Shown here piece after piece: positions 7,028-15,005 of a stretch of DNA of 26,161 nucleotides. Numbering within the stretch: position 1 is the first letter of the stretch; each line of letters begins with the position of its first letter. The DNA comes from a virus. The notes below the pieces were generated by a model that saw only the letters and a list, made by a program, of their open reading frames with translations, had not been told where the DNA came from and ran no database searches. The stretch is taken from the IMG/VR virus record IMGVR_UViG_3300027977_000172, positions 1-26,161 of that record. One strand, 5' to 3'. The position numbers were made by a program, and so were the translations under genes.

Positions 7028-8227
7028 ATGAAATTAATAATTCCACAATTAGATCAGTATATTTTAAAATGCAAATCAAGTAATATGGAACCTGTTTATG
7101 AAAATTTTATATTCGAAAATAATGAACTTGAAATAGACAGAGCATCGTTTGAAGCATATTATCAATATAAGCATGGTTCAAGTGTATTAAGTATACTTGA
7201 ATTTCAAAATATACAATCATATTCAGAATTTATTAGTGAAGATGGTGGTGAAGAATCACAAGAATCTGAAAATAACGAATTCATAGAATCTGAATCTAAC
7301 ACAGATGAAATAACTGAAGCAAAAGATGACAATAGTATAATAATCGATTTTATGTTTAGAAGGCCTAGGATTATTAAAGCATATAAAAAGATATTAGAAT
7401 TACAAAAGAAAAATATCGATGCAATTGATGTTAACAGGCAATTCAATAGTATTAATGATAAGATAGAAGATCTTGAAAAAAAGATTAAATCAGGCCGGAT
7501 ATCAGATACTGAAAAGCAAAAATTAGTTGACCAGCTTATTTTATTAAATACTCAAAAATCTAAGGGTGTAGATTCAGTTCAGAAAAAATCGTCAGCTATT
7601 AGAGAAAGAATAAGTAAGGCAATTGAAGACCTTGAATATAATATATCAAAGCTTGCTACTTCAGAATATTTAAAAAGAGTTGCAGATAAGGAAAATGTTA
7701 AGACATCAATAGCAATGGCAGAATATAGATTAAAAGGAGCAGATGAGGATTCAAAGAATTCTATTGAAGCCGAAATAAAATCAAATGAAAAAGCTCTTTT
7801 AAATATAGAGGCGGAGTTAAAGAAAACTAATGCACTTGAAAAAGAAAGCGGTGAAATTGCTGAAATCAACGATGAAATAGAAGCTACGTACTCTTCTAAA
7901 ACAATGAGCGACGATGAAAAATTAAATAAAGTTCAGGAGTTAGAATTACAGAGACTTGATAAAACACTTTCTTTAGGTAAACAATTCGAGGATGCAGTAA
8001 AAGATCCAAGTAAATTAAAAGAGAAATTAAATGAACTCTTAGCCGATATTAAAATCGATACAAGAATTTCAACATATAAGGGATTTGAAGAAATGGTAGC
8101 TAATAAAAGGTCTGAAATAGAAGCAGGCACTTCAGCTGACAAAGATGGAACAGATTCAAGTGCACAAGAATCTATAAATGTATATGAGTCAATTGCTACA
8201 AGATTTAGCAGATTAATAAACAAATAA
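7028..8227 (+). CDS. Coiled-coil protein after capsid, possible prohead core/scaffold component
   Basis: A 399-residue, highly charged protein. Residues 1-70 are mixed, ending in YSEFISEDGG, where I-S-E (about residues 69-71) fits the prohead protease rule and the YxEFIxE shape resembles T4 internal-protein targeting peptides (YQEFIAEA). A strongly acidic Ser/Glu tract follows (about 71-100). Then comes a long coiled-coil region (about 115-310, with INDKIEDLEKKIKSG and AELKKTNALEKESGEI). The C-terminus, VYESIATRFSRLINK, is amphipathic and basic, like the last residues of the protease-scaffold (YLESFKSQLENRFAKYSK). The gene sits between two terminators directly after gp23. A prohead core or internal head role is inferred from this; no family was recognised. 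Confidence 0.6.
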   Translation: MKLIIPQLDQYILKCKSSNMEPVYENFIFENNELEIDRASFEAYYQYKHGSSVLSILEFQNIQSYSEFISEDGGEESQESENNEFIESESNTDEITEAKDDNSIIIDFMFRRPRIIKAYKKILELQKKNIDAIDVNRQFNSINDKIEDLEKKIKSGRISDTEKQKLVDQLILLNTQKSKGVDSVQKKSSAIRERISKAIEDLEYNISKLATSEYLKRVADKENVKTSIAMAEYRLKGADEDSKNSIEAEIKSNEKALLNIEAELKKTNALEKESGEIAEINDEIEATYSSKTMSDDEKLNKVQELELQRLDKTLSLGKQFEDAVKDPSKLKEKLNELLADIKIDTRISTYKGFEEMVANKRSEIEAGTSADKDGTDSSAQESINVYESIATRFSRLINK

Positions 8228-8249
8228 AGTATTAAAATTTATATTTATT

Positions 8250-8275
8250 AAAGCCTTCTACAGAAGGCTTTTTGT
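8250..8275 (+). terminator. Terminator after the coiled-coil gene
   Basis: AAAGCCTTCT (8250-8259) pairs with AGAAGGCTTT (8262-8271) with a two-base loop, followed by a T-rich tract (TTTTTG). It lies 22 bases after the stop. Confidence 0.85.
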
Positions 8276-8288
8276 TTTTAAAGAGGAA

Positions 8289-9122
8289 ATGCAAAGAGTA
8301 AAGATTATAAAACCTGAAAGGGTTCCGCTTAAGCAAAAGACGGTTACTGTAAAACCAAATATAGAAAATTCTAATGTTGAAAGGAATAACAGGCCGCCAG
8401 GCAACGGGGTAAGACCCCCGAGCAATGGGGTAAAGGACAGACAAGATCGATTTGTGAAATCTTTACAACCAAATAACCAGAAATTCAAAAACGAAAAACA
8501 AGAATTTCGAAAGTATGGTAAAATAGAACAGACATTAAAAGATAAAACCGTTTTCCTTATAGCAGGAGGGCCAAGTTTAAAAGATTTTGATTTTAATAGA
8601 CTTAGTGGTAAAAATGTAATAGCAATCAATAAAGCATTTATGTACTTACCTGAATACCAGTATTTATACTGGACGGATTCTAGATTTTATACCTGGTATA
8701 AGGATGAGATTAATAAGCAGGAATGTAAGAAATATACGCCATGTGTAAATCCAAATAATGTTTCTGAAAACATAACAGTATTGAAAAATTCAGGCGGTCG
8801 AATAATAGATTTGACGACACCTGATTCGATCACAGCGGGTAATAACTCAGGATTTGGTGCTATAAGTCTTGCTATAAAACTGGGAGCAAGTAAAATATAT
8901 CTACTTGGATATGATATGGGCTACACCGGTAATAAAACACACTTCCATGATGGTTACCCTTCTAATACAGCTAAACAAAGTGTATATAATAGTATGTTAA
9001 AATATTTTGAAGACAACGCAGATATAATAAAATCAGTTGTTAAAATTTATAACACTTCAGCGACTAGTAATTTAAAGTGTTTTGATTATTGTGATATTAA
9101 TATAGCGATTTCGACTTCTTAA
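8289..9122 (+). CDS. DUF115 / MptE-like Rossmann protein
   Basis: A 277-residue protein. Residues 1-80 are a basic, Pro/Asn-rich low-complexity leader containing a short duplication (RPPGNGV, RPPSNGV at 35-48). From about residue 87 there is a Rossmann-type domain with VFLIAGGPSLKDFDFNRL, where the G-G-P-S-L motif is typical of the DUF115/6-hydroxymethylpterin pyrophosphokinase MptE-like group and also resembles bacterial family-42 sialyltransferases. NSGFGAISLAIKLGASKIYLLGYDMGY (from about 186) is the second typical block. THFHDGY at 217-223 could be catalytic or metal-binding. The substrate cannot be told; a sugar or nucleotide transferase modifying a virion or host molecule is possible. 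The start has AGAGG six bases upstream, one of the few Shine-Dalgarno-like sites in the window. The 3' end overlaps the convergent gene by 26 bases. Confidence 0.6.
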   Translation: MQRVKIIKPERVPLKQKTVTVKPNIENSNVERNNRPPGNGVRPPSNGVKDRQDRFVKSLQPNNQKFKNEKQEFRKYGKIEQTLKDKTVFLIAGGPSLKDFDFNRLSGKNVIAINKAFMYLPEYQYLYWTDSRFYTWYKDEINKQECKKYTPCVNPNNVSENITVLKNSGGRIIDLTTPDSITAGNNSGFGAISLAIKLGASKIYLLGYDMGYTGNKTHFHDGYPSNTAKQSVYNSMLKYFEDNADIIKSVVKIYNTSATSNLKCFDYCDINIAISTS

Positions 9123-9618
9123 TCTTTTTACTGGTCTCGAACACTTTCAGATACTGCATGTGACCCTTTTGCTGTTTCAATAATACTCTCTGGCAAAAAT
9201 ATCTGAAATTTACACTTGAATCTAAAATTCTTTCATCGACCATTTTTTGCTTGCCGTAAGCTTTAAAGCAATCGCTGCAAAGAAAATTTACTATTTCAAA
9301 ATTACCAATTTCTGATTTTATTTCACAATCACAAATACAGCATTTCCAATCTAGCATTTTAGCGTCTTCTAGAATCTCATCATAAGATGAAACGCCCTTT
9401 GTATAATTATTATAATATAGCTTAAGATGGTCTTTATAATGAGTTTCGTATTCCACTATTCTTAATACTATTTGCAGAAATCTATCATCCTCGATTGCGT
9501 TTCTTTTTACAAGCTTATTCTCTTTGAAGAAATTAATTTGATAAGGCTTAAGGCAACTATATTTAATATGGCAAATTGTATCTTTACCACGGGATCTTTC
9601 TATCTTAAAAGGCTTCAT
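9097..9618 (-). CDS. Unknown protein with a four-cysteine zinc motif (only minus-strand gene)
   Basis: The 173-residue frame runs opposite to all other genes here. Its middle has CCICDC (Cys 93, 94, 96, 98) and CSDC (Cys 114, 117), which could form a CxxC...CxxC zinc knuckle of about 17 residues spacing. The N-terminal half is basic and aromatic (YNNYTKG), the C-terminus very Lys-rich (ETSKKIKKSKSLY). No HNH histidines are visible, so a homing nuclease is not supported. There is no alternative + strand gene across 9123-9618, and an A/T-rich 55-base gap separates it from the divergent clamp-loader gene, room for a two-way promoter. The 3' end overlaps the DUF115-like gene. Role unknown; zinc-binding DNA or polymerase interaction is a guess. 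Confidence 0.6.
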   Translation of the reverse strand: MKPFKIERSRGKDTICHIKYSCLKPYQINFFKENKLVKRNAIEDDRFLQIVLRIVEYETHYKDHLKLYYNNYTKGVSSYDEILEDAKMLDWKCCICDCEIKSEIGNFEIVNFLCSDCFKAYGKQKMVDERILDSSVNFRYFCQRVLLKQQKGHMQYLKVFETSKKIKKSKSLY

Positions 9619-9673
9619 AAATTATTTATTGAAACTTAAAATCTGATTATAGTATAACTAATAAATTACAGAT

Positions 9674-10642
9674 ATGTCTATACAAAATATACTTCTTACA
9701 GAGAGATACAGGCCATCAACACTGGATGATTTAATAATACCTGACAGAATCAGAACAAAATTATCTGAAGGTGTTTACCAACATTTACTTTTTTATGGTT
9801 CACCAGGCACTGGCAAGACCAGTGCAGCAAAGGCTTTATGTACTCAATTTGGCCATGATTACAGATATATTAATGCATCTGATGAAACCAGTGTCGATGT
9901 AATTCGCGAGAAAATTACTAAATTCTGTACAACAGCTTCTTTGACTTCAATTGAAGGTAGACTTAAAATTGTTATTTTAGATGAAATAGACGGTGTCAGC
10001 GACCAGTTTAATAAAGCGCTAAAAGCAACCATGGATAGTTTTTCTAAAAACACAAGGTTTATTGCGACTACAAATCACATTAATAAAATACCTGAAGCTG
10101 TACTTAGTAGATTTGAACAAATTAATTTTGATTTTACAAAGGACGAAGAAGTAGAACAGCTTAAGTCATATATGAAGCGCGTATATGAAATTGTAAAGAA
10201 AGAGGGTTCAGATATCGAAAAGCCTGCACTATTGGAATTAGTGAAGCGAAAGTTTCCAGATATGAGAAACACGTTAACAGTATTACAGGGTTACATTGCC
10301 GAAGGCAAAACACTTATAACAATAGATGATGTCAAGAAATTCCACGGTATTTATAAAGATGTGTATGAACTTATATTTAATTCAATAGACCCGGTTGAAA
10401 ATTATAAACTATTGATATCACAGTATAGTAACAGAGTAGATGATGTATTGGCAAGCCTTGGGGCAGACTTCATAGAGTATATCAGACTTGAAAAGCCACA
10501 ATTCGCCAAATTTATCCCACAGATTATTATCACAGTTGCTGAACATCAAGCGCAACGAACGCTTGTTATCGATCAAGCAATAACCATGCTATCATGCGTC
10601 TATAGTATACAATCTATAGTAAATGCAAATAATCTGCAATAG
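9674..10642 (+). CDS. 44: Sliding clamp loader, large subunit (gp44)
   Basis: An AAA+ ATPase that opens and loads the gp45 sliding clamp at primer ends. Its 322 residues match T4 gp44 (319). LLTERYRPSTLDDLIIP at the start matches the EQKYRPSTIDECILP motif of T4. Walker A is GSPGTGKT (residues 42-49), Walker B ILDEID (101-106, with D103 and E104), sensor 1 is the ATTNH block near 131-135, and the arginine-finger motif is SRF (145-147) in place of the usual SRC. KRKFPDMRNTLTVLQGY (around 216-232) matches the KKNFPDFRKTIGEL part of gp44. The start codon lies in an A/T-rich divergent gap. RNase H and the probable small loader subunit follow. Confidence 0.92.
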   Translation: MSIQNILLTERYRPSTLDDLIIPDRIRTKLSEGVYQHLLFYGSPGTGKTSAAKALCTQFGHDYRYINASDETSVDVIREKITKFCTTASLTSIEGRLKIVILDEIDGVSDQFNKALKATMDSFSKNTRFIATTNHINKIPEAVLSRFEQINFDFTKDEEVEQLKSYMKRVYEIVKKEGSDIEKPALLELVKRKFPDMRNTLTVLQGYIAEGKTLITIDDVKKFHGIYKDVYELIFNSIDPVENYKLLISQYSNRVDDVLASLGADFIEYIRLEKPQFAKFIPQIIITVAEHQAQRTLVIDQAITMLSCVYSIQSIVNANNLQ

Positions 10643-10690
10643 TCTTTGAGTTTACAGAGATTATGTTTAAATTTACAAAAATAAAATATT

Positions 10691-11893
10691 ATGGCAGCTA
10701 AAAATCACACACTAGTAATTGACGGTACATATTTCATTTACAGCCGACTCTTTGTTTTACCGCGTCAAAAAATGCCAACTGGCTTTGGAGAATCTGTAGA
10801 CGTAGACTCCCGTTTCATGAGCACAGAAAATGAAATGAGTATTTTCATGAGAAAGCTGGCCATTGATTTTGCATCTGAAATGCGAAAGATTAAAAACATC
10901 ACTAGTAGAATTGTATTCACACTTGATAGCAAGTCTTGGCGTAAAGATCTTTTTCCAACAGCTGAATATAAAGCAAACCGTGAACAGGATAGTAAAATAC
11001 ACTGGGATAATGTAAGAAAGGTTGTTGATGACTTTATCAAATTAATCGCAGAACAGGGAGTTATACTTAATCGAGTACAAGGAGCTGAAGGCGATGACTT
11101 AGTATACGCATGGGCTACATATCTTAATAACAACGGTGAGAATTGTATAATATGGAGCGGCGACACAGACTTAATGCAACTTGTTAATTATAACAAATCA
11201 ACAAATTCATATACTATCTGGTATGATAACACCAGAACCAGGCTTTCAGTTTACCCAGGTTTTAATAAGTATCTTAACCAAGATGACGTTAATAAAAAAG
11301 ATGAATTTGAAGACATTTTCAATACAGATACTGTATTTCTGATTAGCAATCAAGTTAAAGAAGAACTTAAATACTTTATCAATTCAAATGGCCTTGCAGT
11401 TACTGAAACCTTCTGTGATGAATATGTTTTTACTAAAATATTAACAGGTGACAGGTCAGATAATATTAAGTCCGTGTACAGTGTTGAAAAAATAGGTAAA
11501 ACTGGTAAACCAAGAACATCTAGAATAAGTGATGAAAAGGCTAAAAATATACTTGAGATTTTCAAATCTAGGCACAATAGATTTTCAAGCATGTATTTAT
11601 TCGAAGAGTCATATAAGATAGAAATATGTAAGATTATAGCTTCTGAAATGAAATGCCCAGAATTTAAGCAATTTTTACCAAACCTTGAGCTTAATACCAA
11701 TCTAATACTATTACATACTTCTACTATACCTGAAACTTTACAAAATATCATGTTTGCGGAAATTGAAAAATTACACGAAAATAAAGACCTTAAAATTGCA
11801 AACATAGTATCAAAAGAAGGTATATTATATGGTACTAAATATATCAGTACAGAACATCAAAGTGGAAATCAAGGTCCAGTTAAACTATTCTAA
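10691..11893 (+). CDS. rnh: RNase H / 5'-3' flap exonuclease (T4 rnh-like, FEN family)
   Basis: Removes RNA primers and flaps from lagging-strand fragments. The 400-residue protein (T4 Rnh: 305) has the metal-binding acidic residues of the FEN/5'-exonuclease family in order: D11 in VIDGTYF, D79 in FTLDSKSWR followed by the basic YKANR, E133/D135/D136 in GAEGDDLVYA, D158/D160 in SGDTDLMQL, and D254/D257 in TGDRSDN, the start of the helix-three-turn-helix DNA-binding part. About 60 residues between the SGDTD and TGDRSDN blocks are an expansion compared with T4. Its stop overlaps the start of the next gene (TAATG at 11891-11895). Confidence 0.85.
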   Translation: MAAKNHTLVIDGTYFIYSRLFVLPRQKMPTGFGESVDVDSRFMSTENEMSIFMRKLAIDFASEMRKIKNITSRIVFTLDSKSWRKDLFPTAEYKANREQDSKIHWDNVRKVVDDFIKLIAEQGVILNRVQGAEGDDLVYAWATYLNNNGENCIIWSGDTDLMQLVNYNKSTNSYTIWYDNTRTRLSVYPGFNKYLNQDDVNKKDEFEDIFNTDTVFLISNQVKEELKYFINSNGLAVTETFCDEYVFTKILTGDRSDNIKSVYSVEKIGKTGKPRTSRISDEKAKNILEIFKSRHNRFSSMYLFEESYKIEICKIIASEMKCPEFKQFLPNLELNTNLILLHTSTIPETLQNIMFAEIEKLHENKDLKIANIVSKEGILYGTKYISTEHQSGNQGPVKLF

Positions 11894-12369
11894 TGGCTAA
11901 AAAGAAAAGAGAACTAAAAGAAAAAGTTAAAAAACCAAAGAGTGCTGAATACGATGGCACTCTTTTTAGTTTTGTTAAAATATTATTCAGCGACGATGCG
12001 GCTTATCAAAAACTTAGTCAATATGAAAAGGGCAAACACAGGTTTATGATACAGCGTTTCATGTCCATACAATATCCGACACTTGCCCATAAATTAAATG
12101 TTAACAAAACAAATCCGTCACATGTAGTTGATTGTTGGAAAGCTGTCGCAACTAGATATACAAGAACACCCAATTGGATATGGACAAGGGTCGACAGGTC
12201 AGAAAAGGTAAACGATAAGAAAATAGACATAGACCCAGAAGCGTTGAAATTTTATTTGAATAAATATCAAATAAGTAAAAAAGATTTTAGAGAAGCTTTG
12301 AAATTTAGTCCTGATTTAGTAATAAAAGAAATTGAAAGCATTGAAAAACAAATTAAAGCAGATGGGTGA
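11893..12369 (+). CDS. Probable clamp loader small subunit (gp62-like)
   Basis: A basic 158-residue protein translationally coupled to RNase H. The N-terminus is a Lys-rich tail, then LFSFVKILFSDDAAYQKL and KHRFMIQRFMSIQYPTLA (residues about 48-65). The 'FMIxRFxS' block is what I recall from distant T4-type phage proteins annotated as clamp loader subunit A (gp62). In T4 gp44 and gp62 work as a 4:1 complex and their genes are neighbours. The location two genes after gp44 supports this. Direct similarity to T4 gp62 itself is weak by eye. Alternatives are another replication accessory factor, such as a gp59-type helicase loader. Confidence 0.5.
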   Translation: MAKKKRELKEKVKKPKSAEYDGTLFSFVKILFSDDAAYQKLSQYEKGKHRFMIQRFMSIQYPTLAHKLNVNKTNPSHVVDCWKAVATRYTRTPNWIWTRVDRSEKVNDKKIDIDPEALKFYLNKYQISKKDFREALKFSPDLVIKEIESIEKQIKADG

Positions 12370-13021
12370 AGGCATTAATTATCCTAATCTTGATTTTCCG
12401 GCAGTTATTGATATAACACTTTATAAAAATAACTATTATGACAATTTACTCATAACAAAATTAAAACGGGACGCAGTTTACGAAGAACAACAGGGTGTTA
12501 AAGATACTTATCTAATCGGTGCTGACGATTTTAGAGAAGTTTTATATACATCTTTTATGAAAGAGATAGAAGCAGTGCGTTCATTGCCTTTATCAGACTT
12601 GCAAAAGAATGCTACAAGTCTTTATTTTCTTGATAAAATACTCACGAGTTATAATTCACTTAGATTTTTAAAAGTCAATGTTTCCAGAGAGGAGAATTTT
12701 TCAAGATTAAATAAAACAGAAAAGGTGCCTGTTATCTTTTTCAATTACAAGATTAGCATGTTGAATATCAGACTGCCTGAAATTTTTACAACCAAGCAAG
12801 TTAGAACCATTAATAAGTTTTTCATTGAAAACAGCATTGCCGTATATGATGAATTTTATGGCTACGATCACAGAATATATTTTAGGACTTCTGAGCTTCT
12901 AAGTTTTTTACTTTCAAGCGAAGAAAAGGATGGCGCAGCCGATCTATTACTGTCAATTATAGACAATAAGTCAGAATTAGACAACCCTCTTATTATGCTT
13001 GCTACCGATTTTGAAATTTAA
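12362..13021 (+). CDS. Unidentified protein downstream of clamp-loader genes
   Basis: I place the start at ATG 12362, which overlaps the upstream stop by 8 bases. An in-frame ATG at 12332 would add ten residues deep inside the upstream gene and is less likely. The 219-residue product starts MGEGINYPNLDFPAVIDITL. It is a mixed alpha/beta sequence with hydrophobic strands (KVPVIFFNYKISMLNIRLP) and a helical C-terminus (ELLSFLLSSEEKDGAADLLLSII). No signal peptide or membrane segment is visible. I do not recognise the family. Coupling to the replication genes suggests a replication or accessory role, but the next gene is structural, so context does not decide. Confidence 0.6.
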   Translation: MGEGINYPNLDFPAVIDITLYKNNYYDNLLITKLKRDAVYEEQQGVKDTYLIGADDFREVLYTSFMKEIEAVRSLPLSDLQKNATSLYFLDKILTSYNSLRFLKVNVSREENFSRLNKTEKVPVIFFNYKISMLNIRLPEIFTTKQVRTINKFFIENSIAVYDEFYGYDHRIYFRTSELLSFLLSSEEKDGAADLLLSIIDNKSELDNPLIMLATDFEI

Positions 13022-13026
13022 GCAAC

Positions 13027-13048
13027 TTGTCTATAAATATATAGACAA
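13027..13048 (+). promoter_or_regulatory. Palindromic late-promoter candidate with exact TATAAATA
   Basis: TTGTCTATA (13027-13035), AATA, TATAGACAA (13040-13048) is a perfect 9-bp inverted repeat enclosing TATAAATA (13032-13039), the T4 late promoter consensus. No T tract follows, so it is not a typical terminator. The ATG of the next gene is at 13061. The inner 18 bases differ in one position from an element at 23174-23191. Confidence 0.5.
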
Positions 13049-13060
13049 AGAAGTGCTTAT

Positions 13061-15004
13061 ATGACTAATTATATAGTTAATCAATTAGACGAATCTATTA
13101 TCATTAAACTTTCTGAACCTTATGAAAAGGTTGAGAAAGTTGTGGGATATGTTGATGAGGTTATCGGTGAAGATACAGTAAATAAATTTGAAAGATATTT
13201 TAGATGGTCACAAGACAATTCAAATTATTCAGATTGGATTTTAATGACCAATATCAATCTAGAAAATCAAATTATAGATCCCAAGAAGCCTTTCTGGATT
13301 GAATATAAGTATACTGTAATAGAACTTGAAACAGGTCATACCATGGAATTTATTTCAATTGCACTTGAAATAGTAACCGATAACGGAATAGTTCGCAATG
13401 TAAAACAGGTTAGCATAGACTGTTGTGAACCGGGCTCAATACCAACAGGATGTGCCAACTTAATTATACAAGAGTGCTGTGATGATGACAATACATTTAA
13501 TCCTTATAGTATGATGAGTAATACTATAGGCATGTTTACACAGCTTACAAACGTCACTAATAATATATTTGGCCACTGTGTCAAATATTTTAAAGTAGAT
13601 GCAGACCAAAGAAGCCGAGATGTTATATTAAAAGAATATTCTTTATATAATGTTAGTGCAATGAAAGAGATAAAAGTACTTGTTCCTGATAATAATTTTC
13701 CAGTAAATGAATTTCAGTTTAATCAATTTGGAATGGAATTTGAAAGTTTTGAAATTCATATTACCAGGGAAGAATTTCAAAATGCATTTGGTGCAAGAAC
13801 AAGACCCAATGAACGTGATTATATTTACTTTCCATTAGTTGATAGAATGTATGAAATTAATTCTATTGCTTTAGCTGACCCAATTTTCTATAAAGATATT
13901 TACTATAAAGCTACTTTACGTAAATACCAGGAGCGTGCAAATGTTACTGCAGATGAAATTATTACACAAGATCTTGATGCACTTACTCTTAGTGTAGATG
14001 AACTATTTGATGAGGAGGTAAAAGAAGAGACACTTAAAATAACAAAACCACAGCAGTATAAAACAATAGGCACAGGTGTAAATGATTTTGTTAGAAGTGA
14101 ACTTTCATCACAGCTTATAATTTCAGATTCTAAAATTAATAATAACTGGACTATTGTTTCTAAAAATTATTACGAATTCAATAAACTAAACCCAGGTGAG
14201 CTTGCAGTTAAATATAGACAGCCTGTTAAATTTGCTGATACTGAAGATAGAGCTTTCACATTTTGGTTTCAACCTGTTTTACCGGCCGAAAAGTCTTATA
14301 CTAATATAGATTCAATAACTGAATATGATGGCAAAGCAGCGTTGGTTATGTCGGCAGAAATGCCATGGCAAGCAGGCGACATTGTCCAAATTAACAACAC
14401 CGGTAATTATAATGGATATTACCGTATATTACAAATAAACACAGGTAATGAATTTGTAATAGATTTTAATTATGAAAGTATAAGTTCACCAGGAAGTGCA
14501 AGAGTTGTTTCAAAGGCATTTTTAATACATGGTTACGATGAACTGCCAAGTGGTTTCTCAGTTGAGTTAACAAGGCAGTATATGATAGTTTCAATAAACA
14601 ATCTTGACTATTTCTTTTTACACGGCATAACATTTGATAGTAACAAGTGGTATAGTACAGTAATCAATTTATCTAATCTTTTTACATCACTTTCAGTTTA
14701 TATTTATGAATTAGATAAACCGCTAAATAACATCAATCCTCAATTAGAAACAAGTGCACTTAAACTTTTATATAACAATTTAATTTTTATAAATGATAAA
14801 GTTTCTGTTGATTCAGGTGGCTACTGGTCTCTTGTCTCAGGGCCTATTAGATTAACAAACATTAGAATATTTAAGCGTATAATAGAAGAAGAAGCACACA
14901 ATATAGTATTAAATCAGTATGTTGTAAATGATACTCAATTAGCCGAATTAGTTGATAACGCTATACCTGAGTTACGTCTTTTACGTATACCTAATCCAAG
15001 ATAA
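13061..15004 (+). CDS. Structural protein, possible neck component (gp14-like segment) with a lectin-like C-terminal region
   Basis: A 647-residue protein with three visible parts. Residues 1-120 are beta-rich (FRWSQDNSNYSDWILM, like a fibronectin-type strand pattern). Residues about 120-142 form a Cys-rich patch (IDCCEPGSIPTGC, IQECCDDD). Residues about 150-295 contain FQNAFGARTRPNERDYIYFP followed by LVDRMYEINSI, resembling the 'RPxxGDxxYxPLxxRLFEI' block of T4 neck protein gp14. The C-terminal part (about 375-640) has RAFTFWFQPVLP, SVELTRQYMIVSINN and KWYSTVINLSN, a pattern like concanavalin/laminin-G-type jelly rolls. It lies just before the terminase genes, where T4 has gp13-14-15, supporting a neck or head-tail joining role. 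The lectin-like part is not found in T4 gp14 and could bind a surface glycan. Assignment is tentative. Confidence 0.55.
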   Translation: MTNYIVNQLDESIIIKLSEPYEKVEKVVGYVDEVIGEDTVNKFERYFRWSQDNSNYSDWILMTNINLENQIIDPKKPFWIEYKYTVIELETGHTMEFISIALEIVTDNGIVRNVKQVSIDCCEPGSIPTGCANLIIQECCDDDNTFNPYSMMSNTIGMFTQLTNVTNNIFGHCVKYFKVDADQRSRDVILKEYSLYNVSAMKEIKVLVPDNNFPVNEFQFNQFGMEFESFEIHITREEFQNAFGARTRPNERDYIYFPLVDRMYEINSIALADPIFYKDIYYKATLRKYQERANVTADEIITQDLDALTLSVDELFDEEVKEETLKITKPQQYKTIGTGVNDFVRSELSSQLIISDSKINNNWTIVSKNYYEFNKLNPGELAVKYRQPVKFADTEDRAFTFWFQPVLPAEKSYTNIDSITEYDGKAALVMSAEMPWQAGDIVQINNTGNYNGYYRILQINTGNEFVIDFNYESISSPGSARVVSKAFLIHGYDELPSGFSVELTRQYMIVSINNLDYFFLHGITFDSNKWYSTVINLSNLFTSLSVYIYELDKPLNNINPQLETSALKLLYNNLIFINDKVSVDSGGYWSLVSGPIRLTNIRIFKRIIEEEAHNIVLNQYVVNDTQLAELVDNAIPELRLLRIPNPR

Positions 15005-15005
15005 A

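Noticed and set aside
7204-8223. Long minus-strand ORFs opposite the coiled-coil gene, Ser/Phe/Leu-rich
   Set aside because: They are antisense to a Glu/Lys-rich coding frame, have no start signals and their composition is what such mirror frames produce.
10757-11805. Minus-strand ORFs opposite RNase H
   Set aside because: The + strand has all catalytic residues of the FEN family; the opposite frames show no motif.
13027-13048. Perfect inverted repeat as a terminator
   Set aside because: The stem is almost all A/T and lacks a T tract, unlike the six clear terminators; it contains TATAAATA and recurs upstream of another late gene.
14952-15005. Earlier start for the small terminase
   Set aside because: It lies wholly inside the preceding gene and adds a hydrophobic peptide; ATG 15006 directly follows the preceding stop.
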